64,000 bases of DNA from Streptomyces sp. NBC_00513. GTDB taxonomy: Bacteria; Actinomycetota; Actinomycetes; Streptomycetales; Streptomycetaceae. Where the stretch lies: contig NZ_CP107845.1 of the NCBI RefSeq assembly GCF_041431415.1, positions 2,170,001 to 2,234,000 on the forward strand. The letters run 5' to 3'. Positions 27,741 to 35,754 of the stretch are shown here, in pieces. The notes under the pieces are model-generated. The model was not told where the DNA came from, ran no database searches, and worked only from the letters and a program-made list of their open reading frames with translations. Position numbers and translations under genes: made by a program. Positions within the stretch are counted from its first letter, which is position 1, and each line of letters opens with the position of its first letter.

Positions 27741-28513
27741 GCGGGGTTCCTCCCGGCCGTACTTGCAGATACTGATGTGTCGGTCTGTGCGGCGCCCTTG
27801 GCGCCGGTGCCCGCGCTGCGCGGAATGAACGTCGTGCACACCCCGTCGCCGTGGGCGATCGTGGCGAGTCGCTGCACATGTGTCCCGAGCAGGCGGGAGA
27901 AGACCTCGGTCTCCGCCTCGCAGAGCTGCGGGAACTGCTCGGCCACGTGGGCGACCGGGCAGTGGTGCTGGCAGAGCTGTTCACCGCTGTGCGGACCGGG
28001 AGCACTCTTCGCCGTGGCAGCGTACCCGTCCGCGGTCAACGCCTTGGCCAGAGCCTCGGTCCGTTCCGCGGGAGCGGCCGCCTCGACGGATTCCCGGTAG
28101 GTCTCCGCCTGTGCGGCCAGTCGTGCGCGGGCGAACGCGGCGACCGCCGCCTCGCCCTGCTCGCCCCCGCCGGCGGACTGCGCGATCCAGCGCAGGGCCT
28201 CGACGGCGAGCGAGTCGTAGGACTGGTCGAACGCGTCGCGGCCGCAGTCGGTGAGCGCGAACACCTTGGCCGGCCGACCCCGCGTACGTGCGCCGTACAC
28301 ACGCTGCTCGCGGGGTGCGATCACGTCGTCGGCGACGAGTGCGTCGAGGTGACGACGGACGGCGGCCTGGGTGAGGCCGAGACGCTTGGCGAGGTCGGCG
28401 ACGGTGGACGGACCGTGGTCCAGGATGGAGCGCGCGACCCGGTTGCGGGTGGACCGCTCCCCGGTCACGAGTTCCCCCTGGGGGGTCTCGATCATCCGTT
28501 CGCCGTATTTCAC
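27737..28513 (-). CDS. sufR: SufR-type Fe-S-sensing repressor of the suf operon
   Basis: 258 aa. N-terminal winged HTH (about 20-80: [20 protein letters not shown]). C-terminal Fe-S-binding region with C181, C185 and C198 in [20 protein letters not shown], plus nearby His residues. SufR proteins bind a cluster and repress suf; loss of the cluster derepresses the operon. GTG start; ATG at 28495 is an alternative. First gene of an eight-gene unit (sufR-B-D-Rieske-C-S-U-T) with almost all junctions overlapping. Confidence 0.94.
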   Translation of the reverse strand: MKYGERMIETPQGELVTGERSTRNRVARSILDHGPSTVADLAKRLGLTQAAVRRHLDALVADDVIAPREQRVYGARTRGRPAKVFALTDCGRDAFDQSYDSLAVEALRWIAQSAGGGEQGEAAVAAFARARLAAQAETYRESVEAAAPAERTEALAKALTADGYAATAKSAPGPHSGEQLCQHHCPVAHVAEQFPQLCEAETEVFSRLLGTHVQRLATIAHGDGVCTTFIPRSAGTGAKGAAQTDTSVSASTAGRNPA

Positions 28514-28956
28514 AACGCCATTGTTGCGTAATTAACCGAGCATCGACAAGCCGTGACCGGGGCCACCCCGGGTGGCCTCCATCACTAAGGGTTACCTAAT
28601 TTGTCGACGCAGAGTTATTCGGAGGCCTGCATTCCACACTCTCGGACAGTGCCTCGGGAGCACCGGGCGACGGCCCCCACCAGCAATCCCCCGCCCGAGA
28701 GGGCCCCGGGACGGAAAACGCCGGGATCCGGAAAAGTTCACGGAAACCGACTGGGCCATCCAGGGCCACGGGGCCGAAAAGAGCCGTGATCGCGACGCGG
28801 TGTTCGAATCCGGGAGCCGGGAAATCCGCGCCGGCGGCCCTGGAACGGGGATTTCGACCACGTCGCGGCGCGCCGAGAAATCATGGACGGCCATGCCCGT
28901 GGCCCCGCCGCCCCCGGCACCGAGGACCCCCCTCGGCCCTCCGTAGACTCACCCGC
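28514..28956. promoter_or_regulatory. 443-bp divergent regulatory region of suf and the ABC exporter
   Basis: No gene seen. Nearest suf, minus strand: -35-like TTGTCG (28549-28544), 18-nt spacer, -10-like AACAAT (28525-28520), then 6 nt to the sufR GTG. ACAAC / GTTG-type half sites flank the -10. A GGCCACC / GGTGGCC hairpin (28561-28577) and CTAAGGGTTACCTAA (28585-28599), which resembles part of an IdeR/DmdR iron box, lie further out. On the plus strand TAGACT (28944-28949) stands 7 nt before the exporter ATG. The middle shows nothing clear. Confidence 0.5.
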
Positions 28957-29892
28957 ATGAGCAACGACCCCGCCGTGGAGATCCGCGGACTGGTGAAGCG
29001 GTACCGCCCCCACCCCCACCGACCGGCCGTGGACGGACTGGACCTCACCGTCCGCACGGCGTCGGTCACCGCGGTACTGGGTCCCAACGGCGCGGGCAAG
29101 ACCACCACCGTGGAGACCTGCGAGGGCTACCGGCGCCCCGACGCGGGCACCGTCCGCGTCCTCGGCCTCGACCCGATCACCCAGGCCGGGGCCCTGCGCC
29201 CGCGGATCGGCGTCATGCTCCAGTCCGGCGGGGTCTACTCCGGCGCCCGCGCCGTCGAGATGCTCCGCCACATGGCCAGGCTGTACGCGAACCCGCTCGA
29301 CGTGGACACCCTCGTGGAACGCCTCGGACTCGGCGGGTGCGGCCGCACCGCCTACCGCCGGCTCTCCGGCGGCCAGCAGCAGCGCCTGTCGCTCGCCATG
29401 GCCGTCGTGGGCCGGCCCGAGCTGGTCTTCCTCGACGAGCCCACGGCCGGTCTCGACCCGCAGGCCCGCCGCGCGACCTGGGACCTCGTACGGGAACTGC
29501 GCGCCGACGGGGTCACCGTCGTCCTGACCACCCACCACATGGACGAGGCCGAGCAGCTCGCCGACGAGGTCGCCATCGTCGACGCGGGCAGGGTCATCGC
29601 CCACGGCAGCCCCGAGCAGCTCTGTCGGGGCGGTGCCGAGAACACCCTGCGCTTCACCGGCCGCCCCTCCCTGGACCTGGCCTCCCTGCTGAAGGCGCTG
29701 CCCGACGGCACCGAGGCCGCCGAGCTCAGCGCCGGCGTCTACCGGGTCACCGGTGACGTGCACCCGCAACTGCTGGCCACCGTCGCGTCCTGGTGCGCGC
29801 AGAACGGGGTGATGCCGGACAGCCTCTCGGTCGAGCGGCACACGCTGGAAGACGTCTTCCTCGAACTCACGGGCAAGGAGCTGCGCGCATGA
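28957..29892 (+). CDS. ABC exporter ATP-binding protein
   Basis: 311 aa, DrrA-like ATPase. Walker A GPNGAGKTT, Q-loop VMLQSGGVYSG, signature LSGGQQQR, Walker B LVFLDEPTAGLD, His switch TTHHMDEAEQL, then a C-terminal substrate/regulatory extension. Pairs with the permease whose ATG overlaps its stop (ATGA). This exporter next to heme A synthase and suf is a conserved actinobacterial arrangement; the substrate is unknown. Leaderless-type -10 before the ATG. Confidence 0.93.
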   Translation: MSNDPAVEIRGLVKRYRPHPHRPAVDGLDLTVRTASVTAVLGPNGAGKTTTVETCEGYRRPDAGTVRVLGLDPITQAGALRPRIGVMLQSGGVYSGARAVEMLRHMARLYANPLDVDTLVERLGLGGCGRTAYRRLSGGQQQRLSLAMAVVGRPELVFLDEPTAGLDPQARRATWDLVRELRADGVTVVLTTHHMDEAEQLADEVAIVDAGRVIAHGSPEQLCRGGAENTLRFTGRPSLDLASLLKALPDGTEAAELSAGVYRVTGDVHPQLLATVASWCAQNGVMPDSLSVERHTLEDVFLELTGKELRA

Positions 29893-30656
29893 GCGCCGGT
29901 ACGTTCACCCCCGACCCGGGGGCCGCTCCCCTGTCCCACATGATCCGGGCGCAGACCGCGCTGGAGACCCGGATGCTGCTGCGCAACGGGGAGCAGCTCC
30001 TGCTCACCGTGATCATTCCGGCGCTGCTGCTGGTGCTCTTCTCCGCCGTGGACGTCGTGGACACCGGCGACGGCAAGGCCGTGGACTTCCTGGCGCCCGG
30101 CGTCCTCGCCCTCGCGGTGATGTCCACCGCCTTCACCGGCCAGGCCATCGCCACCGGTTTCGACCGTCGCTACGGGGTCCTCAAGCGGCTCGGGGCCTCC
30201 CCGCTGCCGCGCCGGGCCCTGATGGCTGCCAAGACCCTGTCCGTCCTGGTCACCGAGGTGCTCCAGGTCGCCCTGCTGACGGTGATCGCCCTCGCGCTGG
30301 GTTGGTCCCCGCACGGGAACCCGCTGTCGGTCGCGGCGCTGATCCTGCTCGGCACCGCGGCCTTCTCGGGGCTGGGCCTGCTGATGGCGGGCACCCTCAA
30401 GGCCGAGATGACCCTGGCCGCCGCCAACCTCGTCTTCCTGCTGCTGCTGGTCGGCGGCGGGGTGATCGTGCCGCTGGACAAGTTCCCCGACGCCGTGCGC
30501 TCCGTACTCGAACTGCTGCCGATCTCGGCCCTGTCCGACGGGCTGCGCGAGGTGCTCCAACACGGGGCCTCGATGCCCTGGGGCGACGCCGCGATCCTGT
30601 TCGGCTGGGCGGTGCTGGGGCTGGGCGCCGCCGCGCGGTTCTTCCGCTGGGAGTGA
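29889..30656 (+). CDS. ABC exporter permease (ABC-2 type)
   Basis: 255-aa membrane subunit with about six helices, of the DrrB/ABC-2 group (residues 20-250; TRMLLRNGEQLLLTVIIPALL, FDRRYGVLKRLGASPLPRR, PISALSDGLREVLQHG). Translationally coupled to the ATPase. Export of a lipid- or heme-related compound is only a context-based guess. Confidence 0.92.
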   Translation: MSAGTFTPDPGAAPLSHMIRAQTALETRMLLRNGEQLLLTVIIPALLLVLFSAVDVVDTGDGKAVDFLAPGVLALAVMSTAFTGQAIATGFDRRYGVLKRLGASPLPRRALMAAKTLSVLVTEVLQVALLTVIALALGWSPHGNPLSVAALILLGTAAFSGLGLLMAGTLKAEMTLAAANLVFLLLLVGGGVIVPLDKFPDAVRSVLELLPISALSDGLREVLQHGASMPWGDAAILFGWAVLGLGAAARFFRWE

Positions 30657-30741
30657 ATCCCCTCCCTCGCGCGTTGGCATGGCAGGAGGATGACCACCTC
30701 CACGCATCAGTGACGCACGACGATGACGCCGGGGGGTGGGC

Positions 30742-31878
30742 ATGACACAGCGGGAGGCCGTTCTGCGGCTGGACGAGCAGTGGGCGAGAGTCCGCTCGGG
30801 AGCCGCGCACGCGGAGCCCGGCGAGAGCGACCGGCTGCTGGCCGAGTTGATCGGCGCGCTCCGCGAGCCCGCCCGGACGGACGCCGAGTGCGCGGCCCGG
30901 CTGGGGCTGCGGCTGGGCGACCTCGCGGCCCGCCGGTTCGCCGCCGGGGACCGGGCCGGGGCGCTCTCGGCGATCGAGGAGGCCCTGCGGCACGCGCAGC
31001 AGGCCGCAGGGCACGCCCCCGAGTACGCCCGCTGGTACGCCCGGGGGCTGATCAACCAGGGAGTCTGGCTGGCCTGGCCCCTCAGCGACGACGCACGGCT
31101 CCCCCGGCACCCGCTGGGCACGGTGGCCGAGAGCGGCCCGACCCCGATGGAGCGCGCGGCCGGCGAGCGCGCCCGGGACCTGACCCGCACCGCCGTCGAG
31201 GTGTGGGCGTCCCTCGACCAGCACGACCCGGTCAACCGCCGGGGTCTGGCGCAGGCCAAGGTGTTCCTCGGGGACCGGCTCGCGGAGCTGGGGTCCGCCG
31301 AGGACGCGGTGGCCTGGGCCGTCGACGCGGAGGCGGGGTTTCGCCGCCTGCTGCTGGCCGCGCCCGGCGCCGAGGAGGCCCAGGAGGCCGAGGAGGCCCT
31401 GGACCACATCGGCCGGCAGTTGGAACTGCGCCTGCGCTTCCTGTCCTTCGAGTCGCTGGTGAGCCTGCGCGCGGGCGGCCTGCTGCCCGAACGGCTGCTG
31501 CCCCAGGCGGTGGTGGCGGCGCGGATCCAGGGCGTCGCGGAGCCCGAGATCGCGGCCCGGTTGGGCCTGGGCGCCGAGCAGGTGGGCACGATGCTGGAGG
31601 TCACGCCCTGGCTCGCCGTGTGGCGGCTGGAGGTCCGGGGCGCGGACGGGCTGTGGACCGTACAGGAGCGTCCGTGGCACGGCTCGACGGAGGTGCGCAA
31701 CCGCACCGCGGAGGACGTGGCGGCGGAGCTGGTGCGCGGCTTCATGGATTCGCCGGACTACCCGGGCGACAACGGCCTGTGGCGGATCCGGCTGTGGTGG
31801 CACGAGGAGGGAGACCCGGCCGGAGCACGATTCCGCCTGGTCATAGGACCCGACTCGGCCGCCGGCACCCCCTCGTGA
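30742..31878 (+). CDS. conserved hypothetical, helical-repeat protein
   Basis: 378 aa, mostly helical, with TPR-like stretches (about 45-110 and 140-230: FAAGDRAGALSAIEEALRHAQQ, LGSAEDAVAWAVDAEAGFRRL) and a C-terminal mixed region containing PEIAARLGLGAEQV, which looks HTH-like. No enzyme motif. GGGGGG five nt upstream supports ATG 30742 over the overlapping GTG. It ends 34 bp before ctaA. Confidence 0.72.
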   Translation: MTQREAVLRLDEQWARVRSGAAHAEPGESDRLLAELIGALREPARTDAECAARLGLRLGDLAARRFAAGDRAGALSAIEEALRHAQQAAGHAPEYARWYARGLINQGVWLAWPLSDDARLPRHPLGTVAESGPTPMERAAGERARDLTRTAVEVWASLDQHDPVNRRGLAQAKVFLGDRLAELGSAEDAVAWAVDAEAGFRRLLLAAPGAEEAQEAEEALDHIGRQLELRLRFLSFESLVSLRAGGLLPERLLPQAVVAARIQGVAEPEIAARLGLGAEQVGTMLEVTPWLAVWRLEVRGADGLWTVQERPWHGSTEVRNRTAEDVAAELVRGFMDSPDYPGDNGLWRIRLWWHEEGDPAGARFRLVIGPDSAAGTPS

Positions 31879-31899
31879 AAGTTTGCACAAGGCGCGGCC

Positions 31900-31905
31900 T
31901 ACGAT
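31900..31905 (+). promoter_or_regulatory. -10 box of ctaA
   Basis: TACGAT followed by 7 nt to the GTG start, a leaderless arrangement. TTGCAC at 31883 is too close (11 nt) to serve as its -35. Confidence 0.45.
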
Positions 31906-31912
31906 AGGGGCC

Positions 31913-32872
31913 GTGTTGACCCCTCTCTCCTTCATCGCCGGCCGCTGGACCCCGTCACCCCGGACCGTCCGGCGGGCCGCGCTCGCCGCGCTCGTCATGA
32001 GCGTGGTCATCGTCGTCACCGGCGGCGCGGTGCGACTGACCGGATCCGGTCTCGGCTGCGACACCTGGCCCAAGTGCACCGACGAAAGCCTGATCGTCAC
32101 CCGGGAACAGGGCTTCCACGGGGCGATCGAGTTCGGCAACCGCATGCTGACGTACGTGCTCTGCGCCGCCGTCGGCTGGGCCATCGTCGCCGCCCGTTCG
32201 ACGAAGCCGTGGCGGCGTTCCCTGTCCCGGATGGGCTGGCTCCAGTTCGCCATCGTGATGGGCAACGCCGTGCTCGGCGGCATCACCGTCCTGACGGGGC
32301 TCAACCCGTACAGCGTGGCCGGGCACTTCCTGCTCGCCACCTCGCTGATCACGGTGACGACGATCACCTGGCAGCGCGCGGCCGAGGGCGACTCCCCGGC
32401 CCGGCCCCGGGTGCCCGCACCCGTGCGCAGGCTCTCCTGGACGCTGATCGCCACCACCCTGGTCCTGATCGCCGCCGGCACGGTGGTCACCGGGTCCGGT
32501 CCGCACGCGGGTGACAGCAGCGAGATCAAGCGGATGCCGTTCGACTGGGCGGCCACGGCCCACGTGCACGCCATCGCCGCCTGGGTGGTGTGCGCGCTCG
32601 CCGTCGCGATGTGGCTGGTGCTGCGCGTGGTCGACGCCCCCGTCGACACCCGGGCGCGCGCCCGGGACCTGCTGATCGTGCTGCTCGCCCAGGGCGCCAT
32701 CGGCTACGTGCAGTTCTTCACCCAGGTGCCCGAGGCCCTGGTCGCCGCCCACATGCTGGGCTCGTGCCTGGTGTGGATCGCGGTGCTCCGCGTCGCGCTG
32801 AGCCTGCGCGAGCGGCCTGCCGGCAAGGCCGGGATCCCGGCCCAGGGCGACCCGCTGCTCGCGACCGTCTGA
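31913..32872 (+). CDS. ctaA: heme A synthase (COX15/CtaA)
   Basis: 319-aa, eight-helix membrane enzyme that oxidises heme O to heme A for cytochrome c oxidase. Family signatures: GGAVRLTGSGLGCDTWPKC with the conserved cysteine pair, FHGAIEFGNR with a heme-ligand His, SVAGHFLLA, and HVHAIAAW / AAHMLGSCLVW for the second His set. GTG 31913 chosen from the -10 spacing and the family N-terminus. ctaB lies 1.6 kb away on the other strand. Confidence 0.95.
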   Translation: MLTPLSFIAGRWTPSPRTVRRAALAALVMSVVIVVTGGAVRLTGSGLGCDTWPKCTDESLIVTREQGFHGAIEFGNRMLTYVLCAAVGWAIVAARSTKPWRRSLSRMGWLQFAIVMGNAVLGGITVLTGLNPYSVAGHFLLATSLITVTTITWQRAAEGDSPARPRVPAPVRRLSWTLIATTLVLIAAGTVVTGSGPHAGDSSEIKRMPFDWAATAHVHAIAAWVVCALAVAMWLVLRVVDAPVDTRARARDLLIVLLAQGAIGYVQFFTQVPEALVAAHMLGSCLVWIAVLRVALSLRERPAGKAGIPAQGDPLLATV

Positions 32873-32886
32873 GACACCCGATCCGG

Positions 32887-32922
32887 CTGAGCGGCCCGGC
32901 CCTCGTGGGCCGGGCCGCTCAG
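32887..32922. terminator. bidirectional terminator of ctaA
   Basis: Perfect 16-bp stem (CTGAGCGGCCCGGCCC arm) with a TCGT loop. It includes the stop codon of the convergent amidohydrolase-like gene. Confidence 0.88.
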
Positions 32923-34040
32923 GCGCGTTCGTCCAGTCGGTAGACGCGCCGGGCGTTCCCCGCCGCGATCATGGCCGCGACCCGGTCCGCGTCCCGCCGG
33001 GACCAGGACCCGTCGGCGACCCAGCCACCGAGCACGTCCTGGATCGCCTGCCGGAAGACCAGGGCGCCGACGGCGTGCAGCTCGGGCAGTCGGCGACCGC
33101 CGCTGGAGAACATCAGCTTCCCGAAGGGGGCGGTCTCCAGCAGTTCGGCCAGTACCGTCGCCGCCCGCGCCCCGGTCTGCGAGAGGACGGCGCCCAGGTC
33201 GGCGTACACGTGGGGGAAGGCGGACGCCAGTCGCGCCGAGTGGCGGTGGTACGGATAGCCGCCGAGCAGCACGAGCCGGGTCCCGAGGCCCGCGGTGGCC
33301 CGTACGAAGTCCGTCAGCAGGGCCGGATCGGCCCGCCCCGGGTACTCCGCCGGCTCCCCCGCGCCCGTGTGCAGCTGGATCGGCAGCCCGGACGCCACCG
33401 CGCTCCACAGCAGGTGCCGCAGGAGCACGGGGTCGCGTACGGCCTCGCCCTTGGCCCGGCGGGCCAGCCACCGCCCGGCCGCCCCGTGGACCTCGCCGGG
33501 ACCGGGCGGCTCGGGGGCGAAGGCCAGCACGGCGGGGTATCCGGCGGCGGCCCCGCAGCTGAAGGCCGCGGCCCCGGCGGCGGCGTGCTGGAGGGCCTCG
33601 ACGAGGTTGGAGAGGAAGGCTGTGACGGTTCCGGAGGTGTCGGCGACCTGCTCGGCCAGCAGCTCCAGCCGTACGATCTCGAAGGTCTCGGCGTCACCGG
33701 CGAGGGAGAGTTCCTTGGGCCCGGTGAGGTCCCCGGGGACCCCCGTGTCGACCAGGTACGCGGCGACCCGGGAGCCGCGCAGCAGGCGTTTGCCGGCCTC
33801 GACGACCCCGAGTTCGCGCCGGCGGGCCAGGTAGCGGGCGGGCGTGCAGTGGGGCTCCAGCCCCAGCAGCGGCGGACACCAGCGGCGCACGGCGAAGCCG
33901 GTCTGGGTGTCGAAGAAGGTGGTGCCGGCGGCGGGCGGGCCGGCAGAGCTGATCAGGTGGGCCTCGAAGGTGCCGAGGCCCAGCTCCGTGCGGAGCACTC
34001 CCTGGCAGTACTGGTCCACCAGGGGCGGCGTTTCGATCAT
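32919..34040 (-). CDS. amidohydrolase-2-like protein with a degenerate metal site
   Basis: 373 aa from ATG 34040; a GTG at 34079 is also possible. TIM-barrel amidohydrolase fold, suggested by LPIQLHTGAGEPAEYPG, LVLLGGYPYHRHSARLASAFPHVYADLGAVL and LMFSSGGRRLPELH. The usual N-terminal His-x-His metal pair (VDxHCH in relatives) reads VDQYCQG here, and the late Asp region is FSSGG. The enzyme may therefore bind no metal or use another one. Single gene, convergent with ctaA. Confidence 0.72.
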   Translation of the reverse strand: MIETPPLVDQYCQGVLRTELGLGTFEAHLISSAGPPAAGTTFFDTQTGFAVRRWCPPLLGLEPHCTPARYLARRRELGVVEAGKRLLRGSRVAAYLVDTGVPGDLTGPKELSLAGDAETFEIVRLELLAEQVADTSGTVTAFLSNLVEALQHAAAGAAAFSCGAAAGYPAVLAFAPEPPGPGEVHGAAGRWLARRAKGEAVRDPVLLRHLLWSAVASGLPIQLHTGAGEPAEYPGRADPALLTDFVRATAGLGTRLVLLGGYPYHRHSARLASAFPHVYADLGAVLSQTGARAATVLAELLETAPFGKLMFSSGGRRLPELHAVGALVFRQAIQDVLGGWVADGSWSRRDADRVAAMIAAGNARRVYRLDERA

Positions 34041-34134
34041 CCGGTCATCCCGTTGCGGACGTGAGGAAGGGGCTTCCACACGTCCTAACGGGTGAGCGGG
34101 GTGTGAGGTGTTGCTCGCGCTGTTGACCGAGCCC

Positions 34135-34494
34135 TCAGAATCCGGGATTGGCGGGTCCGCCCATCTGGATGCCGGCCATCCGGGTCCACTCGTAGGGCCC
34201 GGTCCGCACGCGCGCGGCGAACTCGCCGTCGAACTCCTCGTGCAGGGTCAGCCCGGCCTTCTCGGCGGCCAGCTCGGCCACGCCGTAGGTCGGGGCCACC
34301 AGGTCGCCCCAGCCTCCGTCGGTGCCCACGAGCACGATCCGGGTGCCGGCCTGCCCGATGTGGGCGAGCTGGCCCTCGGCGCCGCCGTGCCGCTTGGCGA
34401 ACGCGCCGATCTGCCGGGCCAGCTTCGCGGCGGTGCGGTCCTGCTTCTTGTCCGGCGTGGCCGGGGTGACCGGGGTGTCTGCGGTGTCTGCCAT
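34135..34494 (-). CDS. conserved hypothetical protein (119 aa)
   Basis: Soluble protein with a helical N-terminus (TAAKLARQIGAFAKRHGGAEGQL) and a beta-rich half (GTRIVLVGTDGGWGDLVAPTYGVAELAA). No motif recognised. A TAGCAT box lies 6 nt before the ATG, so leaderless transcription is likely. It is between the amidohydrolase-like gene and ctaB on the same strand. Confidence 0.78.
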   Translation of the reverse strand: MADTADTPVTPATPDKKQDRTAAKLARQIGAFAKRHGGAEGQLAHIGQAGTRIVLVGTDGGWGDLVAPTYGVAELAAEKAGLTLHEEFDGEFAARVRTGPYEWTRMAGIQMGGPANPGF

Positions 34495-34517
34495 GACTCG
34501 ATGCTACCGACGAGTAA

Positions 34518-35459
34518 TCACTTGAGGAAGGGATCCACGGCGACGGCGACGAAGAGCAGCGACACATAGGTGATCGACCAGTGGAACAGTCGCATCTCCT
34601 TCAGCTTCGCGCCCGTCACGCCCGACTTGGCGCGCGCGTTCAGCGCGTGCGCCTCCCACAGCCACCAACCGCCGGCCACCAGCGCCACCGTCGTGTAGAA
34701 CCAGCCGGTGTAGCCGAGCGGGGTCAGCAGCAGCGAGACCGCCACCATCACCCAGCTGTAGAGGACGATCTGGCGCGCCACGACCTTGTTGCCCGCCACG
34801 ACCGGCAGCATCGGCACGCCGGCCCGCGCGTAGTCGTCCTTCACCTTCATGGACAGCGGCCAGTAGTGCGGCGGCGTCCAGAAGAAGATGACGAGGAACA
34901 GGATGATCGCGGCCCAGGAGACCTCGTTCTTCACCGCGGACCAGCCGATGAGCACCGGCATGCAACCGGCGATGCCGCCCCAGACGATGTTCTGCGAGGT
35001 GCGCCGCTTCAACAGCATCGTGTAGACCACGACGTAGAAGAGGAGCGCGCCGAGCGACAGGGCCGCGGACAGCCAGTTGACGAGGAGCCCCAAGAAGAGG
35101 GTGGAGACCACCGCGAGGCCGAGGCCGAAGGCCAGGCACTCGCGCGGGCTCACCATGCCGGTCACCAGCGGCCGCTGCGCGGTGCGGTCCATCAACGCGT
35201 CGATGTCGCGGTCGATGTACATGTTCAGCGCGTTCGCGCCACCGGCCGAGAGGTAACCGCCGAAGCAGGTCGCGAGAACCAGCCAGAGGGAGGGAACGCT
35301 CCCCTCGGCCAGGAACATCACCGGCACTGTGGTGATCAGCAGAAGTTCGATGATCCGAGGCTTGGTCAAAGCCACGAATGCCATGGCCCTGGCCCCGAAC
35401 GGCCGGTGACCGGGGCTCGTCCCGAGCACCGCCGCTGGACGGGATTCGACGGCCGTCAC
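34518..35459 (-). CDS. ctaB: protoheme IX farnesyltransferase (heme O synthase)
   Basis: 313-aa UbiA-type prenyltransferase that farnesylates heme B to heme O, the substrate of CtaA. First Asp motif region [23 protein letters not shown]; conserved [28 protein letters not shown] loop (read here as [11 protein letters not shown] then [10 protein letters not shown]); about nine helices. GTG 35459 chosen, five nt after AGGGG; GTG 35465 is possible. Divergent from tkt. Confidence 0.95.
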   Translation of the reverse strand: MTAVESRPAAVLGTSPGHRPFGARAMAFVALTKPRIIELLLITTVPVMFLAEGSVPSLWLVLATCFGGYLSAGGANALNMYIDRDIDALMDRTAQRPLVTGMVSPRECLAFGLGLAVVSTLFLGLLVNWLSAALSLGALLFYVVVYTMLLKRRTSQNIVWGGIAGCMPVLIGWSAVKNEVSWAAIILFLVIFFWTPPHYWPLSMKVKDDYARAGVPMLPVVAGNKVVARQIVLYSWVMVAVSLLLTPLGYTGWFYTTVALVAGGWWLWEAHALNARAKSGVTGAKLKEMRLFHWSITYVSLLFVAVAVDPFLK

Positions 35460-35754
35460 GCACACCCCTGAGAGAGAATCCAGCAAGCTCCGACTCGCAC
35501 TCTTCAGGCGTGAAAGTCCGGTAAAGGCTTGCGCGTACCACGCCACTCTAGACGTTGCTCTTGTGTCGCCCCGCGCGGGGGTCCCCTCGTGTTGGGCCGA
35601 TCGGCGGGAGCCCAGGTGAACACCAGTCGCCAACCAGGCGACGCACTACCGGCACTCGAATAGCCGCACGCCCCGGCGGGGGTAGGCTCGGAATCGCTCC
35701 GGTGCACCGTTCGTCACCGGGAAACCGACATGTGGAGAGGAGCCCTGACAAACG
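35460..35754. promoter_or_regulatory. divergent ctaB-tkt intergenic region
   Basis: 295 bp without a supported gene. TAGAGT (minus, about 35548-35543) and TAGGCT (plus, 35683-35688) are possible -10 boxes without good -35 partners. CCCCGCGCGGGG (35569-35580) is a short palindrome. GAGAGGAG at 35735-35742 is the tkt ribosome site. Confidence 0.4.

Noticed and set aside
28572..28946. 124-codon plus-strand frame between sufR and the ABC exporter
   Set aside because: No ribosome site, poor codon pattern and no recognisable sequence; treated as regulatory DNA.
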